A stretch of 64,000 bases of DNA from Fragilaria crotonensis (GCA_022925895.1 JAKSYS010000268.1:1-64000); one strand, 5' to 3'; shown: positions 30,119 through 41,966, counted from the first letter of the stretch. Program-made: numbers and translations. The notes: generated from the letters alone by a model not told the origin.

Positions 30119-31161
30119 ATGTCGAGAGTTCACATTGTCGATGGTCCCGATCCAGCAAAGATCGATTTAGGCACAAGTCCCTTAGCAACTGACGACAGCA
30201 GCCATGGGTCGAACAGCGTATCACCGGATGCCGTGGACCGCAGTCCTGGACCTGAGAAAAGATCGTGCAACGTTGGCCGATGGGTGGTGAGGTGTGGATT
30301 CTTTGCATTACTACTTGTTGGTGTGTTGGCTGGATTCTCGCTCGCGCTCCGAGGCTCGGCCAATCCATTTGAATTATTTGGACGCCCGACACTACCGAGC
30401 GTGAATGAAACTCAACGCTGGCAAACGTCTGGGTTTAGTGGCCTGAACCTGATGATAGAGAACGCACTTGAGGACAAGTGGACTCCATACTTTACTGAAT
30501 ATGTCTCAGAGTGGGATAATGGAACCCCTGACGCCCTTACCTTGACGACGTCCCGAGTTGCGGTAGATTCGTCTTGTGAACCTGCTTTGGGAGTGCTCAA
30601 GGTTTGCAATGGAAACTATGGCAACACTGATTGGAATGGAATAAATCTTAGTCTTACGCAGGTAGACGGGTACATCGTCAGTTCTGTAAGCAAAATGAAC
30701 GATTATTTCCTTGACGGCCTGAGTGAAAATGACAAGATGTATACAATGTAAGTCGGAAGTCAACGATGTAATCCCAGTCACCCCACACCTATCTTAATTT
30801 CGCTGTCTGTTCCCATAGGTGTCACGAAATCGGCCATGGATTTGGTCTTCAGCATACAGACGAAAACTACAGCAACGCTAATCTGGGCAATTGTTTGGAC
30901 TATGCCTTCAATGTCGCAGGAAACCTTTCTCCTGGAAGTTTCAACTATGATCTTCTGGCAAAGGTGTATGGAACTGTCCCTCCCAGTCGAAGATTGCGTG
31001 GGGGGCAAGAGGTGCCACAAGCTGTCATCGACAAGTATCACGAGAAGGCAGACGAGATTTCTTCTTCACGTCGCCCTGATTGCGCCCGTGGAAGATGTGT
31101 TGAAGACATTGGACACGGCTATCAGCTGGTGGTGCATAAACTGTTACATGAAAAGGCGTAG
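30119..31161 (+). CDS. Membrane-anchored zincin metalloprotease, one intron
   Basis: A 323-residue product. It has a polar N-terminus, one transmembrane signal-anchor helix (VVRCGFFALLLVGVLAGFSLAL, residues about 60-80), then an extracellular or lumenal domain. The catalytic motif CHEIGHGFGLQHTDE contains HExxHxxxxxH, the zinc site of metzincin-type peptidases. It is created by splicing a 71-bp intron at 30748-30818 (GTAAGT..CCATAG) that lies directly before it. Paired Cys follow (GNCLDYA, RPDCARGRCVED). The polypeptide continues to HGYQLVVHKLLHEKA. Topology and motif suggest a cell-surface or secretory-pathway protease; the substrate is unknown. The ATG at 30119 is the first in frame. Confidence 0.78.
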
Positions 31162-32120
31162 GCTACGCCTTTAAATATGTGTTGCGATTACATGGCGGAA
31201 CATCATGTCAAAAGTAGAAGAAGTAATGTTTCCGAATTGAAAGAATTGAAAGTTTTGTTGCGTATCGTTCTTGAGTTAAAAATCGTACTACCGGTAGAGT
31301 GGCTTTTGTCCCGCGCTTTCCACGATTCATGGCTCTAGGTGATCCAACCACTACTTCCGCCGGCGATCGGGAGACTTGTTGCTGTCCTCTAGGAGCCACA
31401 TGCTCGCCGACTGACAAGATCAGCTCCACCTGTGCCTTGCGCTCATGTTCATTTGTGTGTATCTGCATACTGACCTTCGGGAATCAGCCAAGAGCGAAAC
31501 ACGACGATGGTGGGCATAGATTTCTTAAGACAAATAGTGCACGGTCAAGAATATTCAGTACACCAGTACCTATTGTGCAGTACAAAATGTGACAGCGCGA
31601 CTGTCAAGAGTCTAAAGATACCCGGATTCATATATCCGCTGTCATCGGGCTCAGCACCTTCCAGTGTCAAGCAGTGGCGAAGGGGTGCTGTGCGTCGCAG
31701 GCGAGCATCTCGTTGCCGTCTTCGTGTCCACTATTCGTTGCCCAACGTTTCACCCCACTCCCTTGTTTCATGTAAGTTATAACCTCGTCCATGGCGATTG
31801 ACGTCTGAGGTGAAGCATTTCGGAGGAATAATCATGGGAATGCCAATGGGTGGCGATTGTCGGATTGTTGAAAAAGGGCTGAAAACGCTGATTTATCCAG
31901 AATTCAGAACGATTTAAAACCCTTTTTGAGGAAACTGTCCCATCCGCAAGTCTGTCGCTGCTTTTGACCGCATTTCCTGCATTCTAACTTGTGTTGTTGT
32001 ACGAAACGAAGTCACTTCTGAGCCATTAAGTATACCACAAAGTTGATTATCATCCCAAGGGACTGACGGAGCATCTGATTACTAAGGACCAGCGTCCACC
32101 ACTGCATCTTCAGGACTACA
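31162..32120. other. Intergenic region
   Basis: 959 bp between two plus-strand genes. It includes the 3-prime region of the metalloprotease and the CK2 beta promoter. No coding or repeat structure is recognised. Confidence 0.35.
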
Positions 32121-33191
32121 ATGGCGTTTAATGAGGACTCTTCGGCATCGGGGCACGACGAGCCCTGGATTCAATGGTTCTGTGGTCTCAAAGGCCATGA
32201 AATGTTCTGCGAAGTTGAAAGATCCTACATTGAGGATGGTTTTAATTTGTACGGATTAAGAACGTGCGTTTCCAACTTTTCGGATTGTTTGGATCTGATA
32301 TTGGACAGGATCGGACCCGATGATTCTGACGACAGCCACTTGACGCAAAATGCATGCACTCTATATGGTCTTATACACGCAAGATATATTATTACCGCGC
32401 ATGGCCTGGACTCAATGTACAATAAGGTGAGGATTGTCTTGAACCCAACATGGTTTACCTCCCCGACTGCGACTGACAACTTGCTATTCCTAAACAGTAT
32501 GCTGCCAAGGAGTTTGGAACTTGTCCGCTGGTTCAGTGTGCTGGACAGCCTGTGCTCCCAGTGGGCATCAAGGATGAGGTTGGGGCTCACACTGTCAAAA
32601 TCTTCTGCCCCAAATGCCAATGTGTTTACCACCCCCCTCCGGTTCGATCTCGGGGCAACCACCACGGAAATATCGGATCCGGTGGCGGTGCCGGGGTCGA
32701 TGGTGCTTCATTCGGCACGACCTTTCCGCATCTCTTCCTCATGACCTTCAGTAACTTGGTGCCCGATCCCCTTCCCGTCGACTCGGCATACATCCCCCGC
32801 GTGTTTGGCTTTCGAGTCCATCAAAGTGCACGACAAGCTCCTTTGCCTGCGGCGACGTCGCCCACGCAAATGATTGTTGTCAATCGAAGAAGTGAGTCAG
32901 ATAGAAAAGGAGGGGCGGTCGAGAAACATTGACGTTGACGGCGACGACTCGAAGAATTTACCGTCTGCCTTTACAACTTCCAAACCGAATGACGCCGACG
33001 ATGCCACTCGATCCTCCAAGGGTAGTAGTAGTAAGCGATCAAGTCGTCATGGACCTGAGGACGCAGCTAATGGTAACGAGGAAGACGATAAGAAACGAAA
33101 AATTGATGACAGAAAAGGGGATAAAGGCGAAAATGGGGTCACCGAGATCTCGTCAACGAAGAGGCGGAAGCGGACAGAAAAAGAAACATAG
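32121..33191 (+). CDS. Casein kinase II regulatory subunit beta, one intron
   Basis: Regulatory subunit of protein kinase CK2, which dimerises through a zinc ribbon and binds two catalytic alpha subunits. It begins near WIQWFCGLKGHEMFCEVE and FNLYGL, then LYGLIHARYI. A 71-bp intron at 32427-32497 (GTGAGG..AAACAG) joins MYNK to YAAKEFGTCPLVQC, and the zinc site continues as IFCPKCQCVYHPP. The conserved core ends at PRVFGFRVHQSA. The family core is about 215 residues; this protein adds an acidic/basic tail with KKRKIDDRKGDKG and KRRKR, probably nuclear. The tail is in another frame, changing in the GGGG run near 32915, likely one base wrong. The unshifted frame would stop at 32932. Confidence 0.92.
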
Positions 33192-33410
33192 GCGTACAAG
33201 CGGCAACGTTTCAGTACGTCAACAGTGGAGGATAGTGATTTAAGTCTCTAATGATGTATTGAAGCAAGGGCGAACCTTGGTATCGCATCGGTTCTTAAAA
33301 GGCATCAGAATAGGTTTTCCTGACTTGCATAAAGCGTCATCAATTTGCAGACGGATTCAATAGAACTAAAGGTTATGCACGGCCATGATAACTATTACTC
33401 CTGTTTCTAC

Positions 33411-34943
33411 TCACTCCTTGAGTGGTCCGATCATATCTTCTGGAACAATCCATTCGTCGAATTGCTCTGCCGTCAAGTAACCACTGGCAATAGCACTCTC
33501 TTTGAGAGTGCATCCTTTCTTGTGCGCATTCTTTGCGATCTCCGACGCCTTGTCGTATCCAATATGAGGGTTAAGTGCTGTCACGAGCATTAATGACCCG
33601 TGCAACAAATCATGAATGCGCTCACGATTGGCCACTATCCCATCAACGCATCGTTCGGCGAAGGATGCAGCCGCATCTCCCACCAATCGTGCAGATTGCA
33701 ACAAGTTTGCCACCATGACGGGCTTGAATACGTTGAGTTCAAAGTGTCCTTGCGCCCCACCAATGGTAATGGTCACGTGATTGCCCATGACTTGAGCACA
33801 AACCATGGTCATGGCTTCGCATTGTGTAGGATTGACCTTGCCCGGCATGATGGAGCTGCCCGGTTCATTCTCGGGTAAACTGATTTCTCCCAGACCACAG
33901 CGAGGTCCGGAGCCGAGGAGTCGAATGTCATTTGCAATTTTGTTGAGCGAAGTGGCGACAGTGTTGAGTGCTCCCGACGCTTCAACTATGGAATCGTGTG
34001 CGGCCAGCGATTCAAACTTATTGGGTGCTGTGACAAAGGGGAGCCCAGTTTCTTGGGCAATGGCAGCGGCAATGGCAACGTCGTATCCAGATGCCGCGTT
34101 AAGACCCGTGCCTACCGCCGTCCCTCCCAGAGCTAATCGATAGAGGCATGGCAAGACAGCTTCGATGCGTTGAATTGCATACCGGACTTGCATGGCGTAT
34201 CCACTAAACTCTTGTCCCAAGGTGAGGGGCGTCGCATCTTGACAATGCGTGCGTCCAATTTTGATGATGGACTCGAATTCTGTCACTTTTCGTTCCAGCG
34301 ACACCAGCAATGTCTTGAGCCCAGGAATCGTACATTCCACCAAAACCTTGGTGGAGGCAATATGCATTGCAGTCGGGAATGAATCGTTGCTGGACTGCCC
34401 TTTGTTGACGTGATCATTTGGATGGACCAGTCCCTTGCTTCCCAAAATTCCTCCGAGTATCATAATGGCGCGATTTGCAAGTACTTCGTTGACATTCATA
34501 TTTGTTTGCGTTCCTGAACCAGTCTGAAACGTTACCAGCGGGAAGTGAGCATCGTGCAGTCCGTCCAAAACTTCAGTCGCGGCCTGGGCGATGGCAGTCG
34601 CAATCGCTGAATCCATCTGACCAATTTGTGCGTGATACAAAGCGCAGGCCTTTTTAACGAGGGCCATCCCGTAGACTACGGGGAGAGGCATTTTCGATTC
34701 TGGACCGCCAATGGGGAAATTTTCCAGCGATCGCTGCGTTTGTGCTCCCCACAAACATCCTGGAGCAATAGTTAACTTGCCAAACGAGTCGGATTCGAGG
34801 CGGGACGGAAGAGCGGCGATGGCAGCAGCAATATCAGAAGGCGACGACATGGAACGTATTGTATGCCATGAAAGGTGGGAAACAGGTCGAGTTACAGAGA
34901 GCATCCTGATTGGTGCGGCGGAGAGCATCCTGATTGACGTCAT
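33411..34943 (-). CDS. Fumarate hydratase, class II, mitochondrial
   Basis: Interconverts fumarate and malate in the TCA cycle. The uninterrupted 510-residue frame contains GALWG-type [58 protein letters not shown], the catalytic loop [13 protein letters not shown] and the C-terminal [13 protein letters not shown], all class II signatures. The N-terminal 35 residues are rich in Arg, Ser and hydrophobic residues ([15 protein letters not shown]) without acidic residues, as in a mitochondrial targeting peptide. The start is the ATG at 34943; its codons overlap a TGACGTCA word. No intron. Confidence 0.95.
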   Translation of the reverse strand: MTSIRMLSAAPIRMLSVTRPVSHLSWHTIRSMSSPSDIAAAIAALPSRLESDSFGKLTIAPGCLWGAQTQRSLENFPIGGPESKMPLPVVYGMALVKKACALYHAQIGQMDSAIATAIAQAATEVLDGLHDAHFPLVTFQTGSGTQTNMNVNEVLANRAIMILGGILGSKGLVHPNDHVNKGQSSNDSFPTAMHIASTKVLVECTIPGLKTLLVSLERKVTEFESIIKIGRTHCQDATPLTLGQEFSGYAMQVRYAIQRIEAVLPCLYRLALGGTAVGTGLNAASGYDVAIAAAIAQETGLPFVTAPNKFESLAAHDSIVEASGALNTVATSLNKIANDIRLLGSGPRCGLGEISLPENEPGSSIMPGKVNPTQCEAMTMVCAQVMGNHVTITIGGAQGHFELNVFKPVMVANLLQSARLVGDAAASFAERCVDGIVANRERIHDLLHGSLMLVTALNPHIGYDKASEIAKNAHKKGCTLKESAIASGYLTAEQFDEWIVPEDMIGPLKE

Positions 34944-36026
34944 TTCACCGCAGATCCTGTAATTTCCTATTTCTAAAATCTGATATTGTTACTCCGCTTG
35001 TACTACCGAACCCCTCGCAAGCTCGCAAGTGCGAAGTGTGAGTCTGTTTGCATATTTGCAGTTGCATGGGTGCATTCCGAGAATTGCGCATGTACTCCAG
35101 TACCACAGTACGCCAGTATTCCAGTGTCGAAGGTCGTTTTCGTCTGTACCTGGTACATATCATTGACGAAATTCAATCCCATGGTGCGGCTTCGGCGTTC
35201 CCTGCGCTTCTCGCGTGCTCGTGCTTCCGAAGACCCAAATGCCCATATGCTTAGAATGCAGTGAAATGACGTCATGACGTACCAATCAGCATGCTCTCCG
35301 TATGGTACTGTCGTACTGGAGTAGTGTATCACCGTAGGAAGAACATGCAGGCCTCAGTATAGTGACGTCATAGTTGACGTCATTTCACTGCATTCTAATG
35401 GAATCCCATACTCCCATATTCTCTATACCAGTACTATGAATACTGGTACATGTATTAGTATTAGTGTATTAGTAGTTAGTACTAGTACAAGTACAAGTAC
35501 CGTAGAGTAGAGAGTGTAGAAATCCGAGCATGATACACGTCACACTCACGATTCGTGTCGTCAAGTGCAATGATACACGAGAAGATATGTATTGTGACCA
35601 TTTTACCACGTATCAGGTGTATGCATACGATGTACAAGTACTGTACCATTGTATCAATCGACCAACACGCAGTTACAGTATGAACTAAATTACTCCAGTC
35701 CTCAAGTACGACATTATTAGTTGCATATCAGGTATGATACCACTACTACCGGTACCGTAGTAGGAAATCTGCTACTCGCAATATCTCCCAGTCTCTTTGA
35801 TGCATACCGCAGTACCGCAGTGCCACGGTACATGTACTCCGATTACTTGGCAACATCACGGTGATGTGATTTGTGTTCCAACAACACGAACGGTTCACAG
35901 TTCACAAATAACGACGCTCATGTACCAGGTACACACGGTACATCCACAATTGTGCTTCCGTATTTCCGCATTTCAACAGGTTCATCATTTGAACGATCGA
36001 CCATTTATTTTCCACTTTGTCTTAAG
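34944..36026. promoter_or_regulatory. Divergent intergenic region with inverted repeat and CRE-like sites
   Basis: 1.1 kb between the starts of fumarase and ornithine aminotransferase. It has one of the densest concentrations of GTAC words in the window (35290-35330, 35420-35520, 35625-35660, 35740-35950) and holds the 148-bp element at 35251-35398. It should carry both mitochondrial-enzyme promoters. Confidence 0.45.
35251..35398. repeat. 148-bp inverted-repeat element with TGACGTCA sites
   Basis: The 24 bp at 35251-35274 (begins TTAGAATGCAGTG, ends TGACGTCA) recur perfectly in reverse complement at 35375-35398, with a 100-bp loop. Three TGACGTCA octamers, the cAMP/CO2-responsive bZIP-type core, lie in or beside the arms. 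It could be a MITE or a regulatory palindrome; a target duplication is not evident. Confidence 0.6.
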
Positions 36027-37608
36027 ATGAGTCTCTTTCTCGCCAAGTCAGTATCGAAGTCGTCATCGGTAGTGTCAGTGGCTGCTCGGCGTTCGCTTTC
36101 AACTGCTGTCGCTGCATCCAGCGAGGCCTCAGACCAAGCGGCCAAATGTATTGATTTGGAAGATCGTTATGGCGCCCATAACTACCATCCTCTCCCGGTT
36201 GTGTTGGCTAGCGGAAAAGGTAAGTAACTTGGAACGGAGGGGGGTGGGGGGCTGCTACGAGACATTCAACTGCTACGAGTACATAGTACTTGATGCCGTC
36301 AATTCAATACAATTGTAATCCAGTACATTGAGGTATCATCACTCTAGGCTTACCCTTTCCTCGCCCTATTGTGTAGGAATACACCTTACTGACGTTCATG
36401 GCAACACGTACTTCGATTTTCTTTCTGCCTATTCTGCTGTCAACCAGGGTCACTGTCATCCAAAAATTATTGGAGCATTGATCGAGCAGGCTCAGAAGTT
36501 AACTTTGACATCTCGCGCCTTCCACAACGACGCGTTGGGTCCTTACTCAGAATTCATCACCAACTACTTTGGATACGACCGCGTCTTACCCATGAACACG
36601 GGTGTTGAGGGTGGCGAGACGGCTGTCAAATTGGCCCGCCGATGGGGATATGAAGTCAAGGGCATCCCCAGCAACCAAGCCAAGGTTTGTTCGCAAATCA
36701 CAATTTCTGGGGACGCACGTTGGCGGCCATTTCCTCGTCCAATGACCCGACTGCCTTTCGCGGATTCGGACCCTTTATGCCCGGATTTGCGCATGTGCCG
36801 TTTAATGATTTGGGTAGTCTGGAAATGGCCTTCGAACTAGACGGTCCGAACATTTGTGCGTTCATGGTTGAACCGATTCAAGGCGAAGCAGGTGTTGTGG
36901 TGCCTACGGATGGGTATCTGGCTAAGGTGAAGGAATTGTGCGTTAAACACAATGTGCTGATGATTGCAGATGAAGTCCAAACTGGTCTGGGAAGAACTGG
37001 CTATGAACTTGCTGTTCAACATGATGACTGTAAACCAGATATCGTTGTTCTTGGAAAGGTACGACAGTGAACGAGGTTGTTTGCAGTTTCAAGTGTCAAA
37101 TGCCTGTTTTGTCGAATACTCACGCGTCAATCGTCAACTGTCAAGGCTCTTTCGGGCGGTGTCTTGCCTGTATCCGCGGTCTTGGCCTCGGACGAGGTCA
37201 TGATGACGCTTAACCCAGGCGAGCACGGATCTACGTATGGTGGAACCGTTGGCCTGCAAGGTCGCCATGGCTGCCCTTCAGGTGTTGAGGGATGAAAACT
37301 TGAGTGCCAACGCTGTGAAACGTGGAGAGCAGTTGCGCGCTGGCCTTACTCGTTTGATGGATAATTCTGTCATTGAGAAGGTCCGCGGACGCGGTCTCTT
37401 GAATGCAATTGTTATTAATGAACCAAAGGGAGGATATGGCGACGCGGGTAAGGCTATGGAACTTTGCATTAAAATGATGGAAAATGGATTGTTGGCCAAG
37501 CCGACTCATGGGAACATTATTCGATTTGCGCCACCCCTGACAATTACTGAGAGTGCAATCGATGAGTGCCTTGGAATCATCGAGAAAAGCTTGAAACAAC
37601 TCGAATAG
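36027..37608 (+). CDS. Ornithine aminotransferase, mitochondrial, two introns
   Basis: PLP enzyme converting ornithine plus 2-oxoglutarate to glutamate semialdehyde and glutamate. The N-terminus is Ser/Arg-rich (mitochondrial type). Core motifs are [89 protein letters not shown] and [10 protein letters not shown]. Intron 1 is 36220-36375 (156 bp) and intron 2 is 37059-37145 (87 bp); intron 2 falls right after LGK, whose Lys should bind PLP, and the next exon opens [12 protein letters not shown]. Two frame changes, near 36693 (AKV to FANHNF) and near 37243 (TYGG to NPLACK, plainly one base short), look like sequencing deletions. Arginine/proline metabolism. Confidence 0.93.
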
Positions 37609-38427
37609 GCTAGTACTTTCCGTCAGGAGCATTACTTTTGACAATGGAACTGATTTGCAGAAGCATACATGTTGCATCTGAATGGTCTGGAAAACGACGG
37701 TTAATTCTCGGCATTCGGGTGATTCTAGGTTAACACTTTATCCATGCATGACACAAGTCGTTCACAACGTCTAACTGTACGCTCTGAGAAATCTGATCCT
37801 CTACTACTCCAGCTTTGTTTGACATTCTGTGTATTACCTAGCAGTACGAGTCGTACTCCAAAAGTGTTAACATCACAACTGTAGGTTTCAACTAGTCACA
37901 CAACTGCAGTCAAAGAAGCAGACACCTTAATACATGCATTCAAGGCGGATACACGTGCATGCGAAGGATGAATCTTGAACCGAAGTATGAGGTACAAGGA
38001 ATGGGAAACAAACATTAGGTACCGGTGGCTTAGTTCAAGGGGCACTGGCGCAGGTTTGTTGTTTGTACTTGAGTATGTTTTTTTTGTTTTTATGTTTGTA
38101 TGCAAACTGTCTATGCTTTGTGTTGCTTTCCACGGTACTTGCACTTGTACCGTAGTTTTGCGCAGGAAGTCTGGGCAAATGACGGTTTTAAACAAAAAGA
38201 TTGTTTCTACCGCCCGTCTGAGGTGCGTCTGAAATAACGTGAAACTGTTAAGTTGTACGACTACAATGTACCACGAACAATGCATGTTTTACATGTACCA
38301 TGTGTTTGCATGTCCCCAAGAGTCCCCAACTGTTCTGTGACTTACTTGATCCGTATTCGCTAATTGTAATCAGTTCAAAAACACCCTTGCCACTCACTTG
38401 AATAGTCTTCACTGAGTAAATGTGACC
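37609..38427. other. Intergenic region
   Basis: 819 bp between two plus-strand genes. It contains a T-rich run near 38075-38095 and a few GTAC words. No coding or RNA feature is recognised. Confidence 0.35.
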
Positions 38428-39558
38428 ATGCCCAGAAGGCCACATGCTCCAGACAATGATGAGCGGCAAGACCTGCTGAACTGCTGCAAGGTGCTAGTAA
38501 TCGCACTGTTTGGTTGGTTTGCAATTCGTGTAGCGTTGCTACCGTTCGAGCAAGGCGCATTTACACCATCAAACCCTGCCTTACTATTGAGTGGTAACGC
38601 ATCGAGTGTTTTCGATGTTGACGAATCCAAGCAACGAATCGTTCTTGTTTTGGGGCAGCATGACGCACTCCAACGAAATCTATTGGAATGGTCCCGATCT
38701 CCCGCGGTGCTGCCAAATTGGGCGTTCCCGATCCCGACTCGAGAGGAACTGAAAGCAATTAATTTCAACGCGCCGCCTCGCTATTTTAGCTTTGATCCTC
38801 TCTTTTCAACTCTTAATGATGACGCTTCCTACTACGAATTCGACAAAGTCAATGGCAGGGCCCAATTGGCCATCCTCGAGCTGTATCGGAACAAGACTCA
38901 AAAGTCGTGGTCTGCGGGCAAAAGCATTGTCATCGCCTCCAAGGATGCAACTCATTTGCAAGACCCTCGAGTTATGAGCCTGTGGCTGAAAACCTTGCCA
39001 CGCGGTGCCAAAGTGGAAGATGTGCAAGTCGTTATAACTTACCCAACACCGCGTTTTCACCAGTTGATTCGCGTGTGGTCGTCAGAACTGGATCCCACGA
39101 AGACAACATTGACTGACTTTATCAGAACGAAGCTTGACCAAGAGCTCGCGCGTTTGAACCCCTTGGGAGTTGCGGTATCCTTGGTGAAGAAGGGCATGCA
39201 GACCATCATTATTGACGAAAAGGGCCTGGAGAGGGCGAGGGTGGACATTAGCACAGCCGTTGGCTGCACGGTTCTCAAGATGCGATGCAATGTCATGGGT
39301 ATGGCGGGCATCGGCGATTATCATCACGATGAACAACTGATCATTCCGGCATCTGTCGACCTTTCAGAGAGTAAACTGAACCGCATTGAAAAGGTGCTGC
39401 AAGACTTTGATTGTGGGTTCTTCGACGCCCTCTCAAAACCTTCCAACGTTCACTTTCTTCATCGTCAAGCGCTGTTTCAATCCTGTTCATCGCGTACTCG
39501 AGAGTATACTGCCAGTGGTGTTGTCAAGAAGATTCAATCAATTTCAAGAGGTCCTTGA
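38428..39558 (+). CDS. Single-pass membrane protein of unknown function
   Basis: 376 residues, not recognised. A short polar N-terminus (MPRRPHAPDNDERQD) is followed by a hydrophobic helix (LLNCCKVLVIALFGWFAIRVALLPF, about residues 16-40), giving a type II, Golgi-enzyme-like layout. The next segment KQRIVLVLGQHDALQRNLLEWSR has a strand-loop-helix pattern seen in P-loop sulfotransferases, but without a clear PAPS-binding GxxRSGTT-type loop, so I do not assign that. The remainder alternates strands and helices, with VQVVITYPTPRFHQLIRVWSSE and a C-terminal Cys pair. Start is the ATG at 38428; the GTG two codons earlier is ignored. No frame break is evident. Confidence 0.6.
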   Translation: MPRRPHAPDNDERQDLLNCCKVLVIALFGWFAIRVALLPFEQGAFTPSNPALLLSGNASSVFDVDESKQRIVLVLGQHDALQRNLLEWSRSPAVLPNWAFPIPTREELKAINFNAPPRYFSFDPLFSTLNDDASYYEFDKVNGRAQLAILELYRNKTQKSWSAGKSIVIASKDATHLQDPRVMSLWLKTLPRGAKVEDVQVVITYPTPRFHQLIRVWSSELDPTKTTLTDFIRTKLDQELARLNPLGVAVSLVKKGMQTIIIDEKGLERARVDISTAVGCTVLKMRCNVMGMAGIGDYHHDEQLIIPASVDLSESKLNRIEKVLQDFDCGFFDALSKPSNVHFLHRQALFQSCSSRTREYTASGVVKKIQSISRGP

Positions 39559-39631
39559 TCGTTCAGAATTTTCCCAATTCGATGTAGCAATTAACATTAT
39601 AATTTACAATAGACTGGAGTACGATTTATCT

Positions 39632-40546
39632 CTATACGGAACTATCGTTGAGAGCCACACACGTCACTGCCAGGGGATGTCCGTTGTATTGAAGCACGAC
39701 TTCACCCGTCCTGAGATTCCAGAGACGCGCTGTGCGATCCGAGCTGGCCGTTATTAGATAACTCGAGTCGGCACAAAATGCCGCGTCCCACACCCATTTC
39801 GTATGTGCCCTCAGGCACGACTTTAATTCCCATGTGGTCGTGTCCCATAGTTTCGCACTCTTGTCCGACGAGGTAGTGACAAGGCTGCGAGAATCGGGAG
39901 AGAATTTTGCATGCAAACAGTAGGATCCCACTGGGTGTGCTCGAAATTTCGCAACGGGGCGCAAATCGGTCGCAATTTTGGGATCCCAAACGTATACCAT
40001 GGCATGGTTGGAAGCCGCAATGAGTGTACTTTCATCTTCTGAGATATCAACTGCTTGAATACATGTATCTGGTTTGACTTCGTTGATGCATTTGCCGCTC
40101 GTCAAGTCCCAAATCTTGACGTAGCCATTCTGGTCGCCAGAAATGATTTGATCGTTCTCCGATCGCAACGCTACCGAATTCACTGGCCCTTTGCAATCGA
40201 ATGAACGAGAATAGTTTCGTGACCGCAAGTCCCACAACTTGACAGTGCCATCTTCACTCCCAGAGTACATGTAACGGCCGTCGCGTTGAAATCCGATTGA
40301 TGTGACAGACGCAGTATGCCCCTCCAAGCTCAAGACTGGATTCTCCATTGTTGGGTCAGGATTGTGAATTTCATAGAGACGAATGTGAGGATTACCTGCT
40401 GCGGCAAGGAATTGCCGATCAGGAGTGATGTGTAAGCGCGTGACTTGGGAATCGGCAAAGCGCAGTGTTCTGGAACAGACCCCAGAGGGTGCGTCCCAAA
40501 AGCGAATCTTGTGGTCGTATCCGCCGGTTGCAAGAATTACTGACAT
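39632..40546 (-). CDS. LST8: LST8-type WD40 protein (TOR complex subunit)
   Basis: A 304-residue protein made of seven WD40 blades forming one propeller. The opening [17 protein letters not shown], the [21 protein letters not shown] blade, [37 protein letters not shown]-type blade and [26 protein letters not shown] are characteristic of LST8/GbetaL, which binds the kinase domain in TORC1 and TORC2. The length matches the family. Start at MSVILAT (ATG at 40546); the preceding TTG is not used. It is convergent with the gene at 38428, 73 bp away. Confidence 0.92.
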   Translation of the reverse strand: MSVILATGGYDHKIRFWDAPSGVCSRTLRFADSQVTRLHITPDRQFLAAAGNPHIRLYEIHNPDPTMENPVLSLEGHTASVTSIGFQRDGRYMYSGSEDGTVKLWDLRSRNYSRSFDCKGPVNSVALRSENDQIISGDQNGYVKIWDLTSGKCINEVKPDTCIQAVDISEDESTLIAASNHAMVYVWDPKIATDLRPVAKFRAHPVGSYCLHAKFSPDSRSLVTTSSDKSAKLWDTTTWELKSCLRAHTKWVWDAAFCADSSYLITASSDRTARLWNLRTGEVVLQYNGHPLAVTCVALNDSSV

Positions 40547-41172
40547 GATCAATTGTAAGTTCCTTCCTTAGCGCTGGGATAATTGGCGACAAGTATCAAA
40601 CAAAACAGATTCCGTGAAATGAAACTACAAGGTGGCAGGAGCAGCCGCAAATGAAAGTAAGGATATAATGCTAACTCGACTTCCCACACACGTAAATGAA
40701 CAATGGCACCTGGAGCTCCCAACGATCGGTACAGTACCTGGTACTCACTACTGTACTGGAGTACGATAAACATGAAATCAGCAGCAGAACCCCGCCGACG
40801 ATTTTCGTCTCTTGAAAATGGCAAATGGTATCCTGGTGAATGCTTATGACTTTAAGACACGATAGATTAGTAAATAGGAGTAGTAAAACACTTCCCGGAT
40901 CTGTTAATAAATGCAAGGCTACATTACATTACAACATCCCACTCAAAATGGTTTCGTAATAATTCAAATTCACATGGTGCAGATGCCCCGAATTCGATAC
41001 TCGTGCCAGGTTGTATCTTGACCATAGCATTAGTAGAACAAAAAGCTTAACAGACCAGAACGGCTGAGAATCAAGTTTGCCTATCAGGCTTTTGTATGAG
41101 TCGTACAGAGATGGAACTGGAAGGCAAGAAATCATAGCGAATTGATGGCATCCATGATATCCATGAGATCCT
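40547..41172. other. Intergenic region
   Basis: 626 bp between the LST8 start and the 3-prime end of the Lys-rich gene. It contains GTAC words near 40730-40765 and AT-rich sequence. Nothing else is recognised. Confidence 0.35.
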
Positions 41173-41532
41173 TCACACAGACGAGTTCATAAATCGCAAG
41201 AATTCTTTTCGTGCTTTATCTTGGGCCAGATCGTCATCTGTTTTGTCAATGTGCATTTGAATTTTCTTTCCAGAAATAACACTCCGACGAACGCCGACTT
41301 CGTCACTGCTGCTGTCATCCTCGCGTTTTTTATCTTTCCGCCTTTTCCTCTTCTTTTCTTTCTTCTTGTCCTTCTTCCGCCTCTTCTTGATCCTCCTATC
41401 CTCCTCGTCCGTATCAGCACTGTCACTTGCGCTGCTATGATCATGCTTCCGTTTCTTCTTTCGTTTCCGTCGCTTCACTCGCTCATTGCGACTTTCGTCA
41501 TCACTCGAGCCTTCTTTTTGCTTGCTCCCCAT
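41173..41532 (-). CDS. Lys/Arg-rich low-complexity protein, probably nuclear
   Basis: 119 residues. Most of the middle is alternating basic runs (KRRKRKKKRKHD, RRIKKRRKKDKKKEKKR) with Ser/Asp patches, a pattern of splicing-associated or nucleolar proteins. The C-terminal 40 residues are more ordered: SVISGKKIQMHIDKTDDDLAQDKARKEFLRFMNSSV, a likely conserved helix. I do not recognise the family. The ATG at 41532 lies 14 bp from the left end of the Ty1/copia element, so the native promoter has been pushed 7.2 kb away; expression may now depend on the LTR region. Confidence 0.55.
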   Translation of the reverse strand: MGSKQKEGSSDDESRNERVKRRKRKKKRKHDHSSASDSADTDEEDRRIKKRRKKDKKKEKKRKRRKDKKREDDSSSDEVGVRRSVISGKKIQMHIDKTDDDLAQDKARKEFLRFMNSSV

Positions 41533-41545
41533 TTTACCTTCTTCC

Positions 41546-41966
41546 TGTGGAAATACAAAATGACTGTATGCATGTGGTCACGTCATCCACAACACATGCT
41601 ACATATCCGACGTATTCATCCTATGTTTTCTACGGTCCTTCTCTCTAGAGCATACATGTATATGTTGGTCGATAAACTCATGACTCATCGGTCATCGGGT
41701 CATCGGCATTCTCCCACTTCCCTCTTATCTGTCCTTTCATAGCTCACAACTAATAATCCCATGTTTATCTCAACCTTAAGTTTACCTCACATACGTCAAC
41801 TCTGCACAATCTCGTCAACGACCATGATGAAACTCACTTAAGAACAAGCGCCGTAATCACCGTATTTTCCTAATCGTCTCCATTCATACGCACTCCGAAA
41901 ACCCCTCACTACTCTACGACGGTTCAGGACTACGCTAAGTATCCCCGCAAGTCTTACGTTTTCACA
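41546..41966 (+). repeat. 5-prime LTR of the Ty1/copia element
   Basis: 421 bp with TG..CA ends (TGTGGAAATAC to TTTTCACA). Nearly identical to 48312-48732, with one difference seen. Confidence 0.95.

Noticed and set aside
41427-41742. ORFs spanning the LTR, and an identical one at 48311-48508
   Set aside because: They occur in both LTR copies and arise from LTR sequence; no gene.
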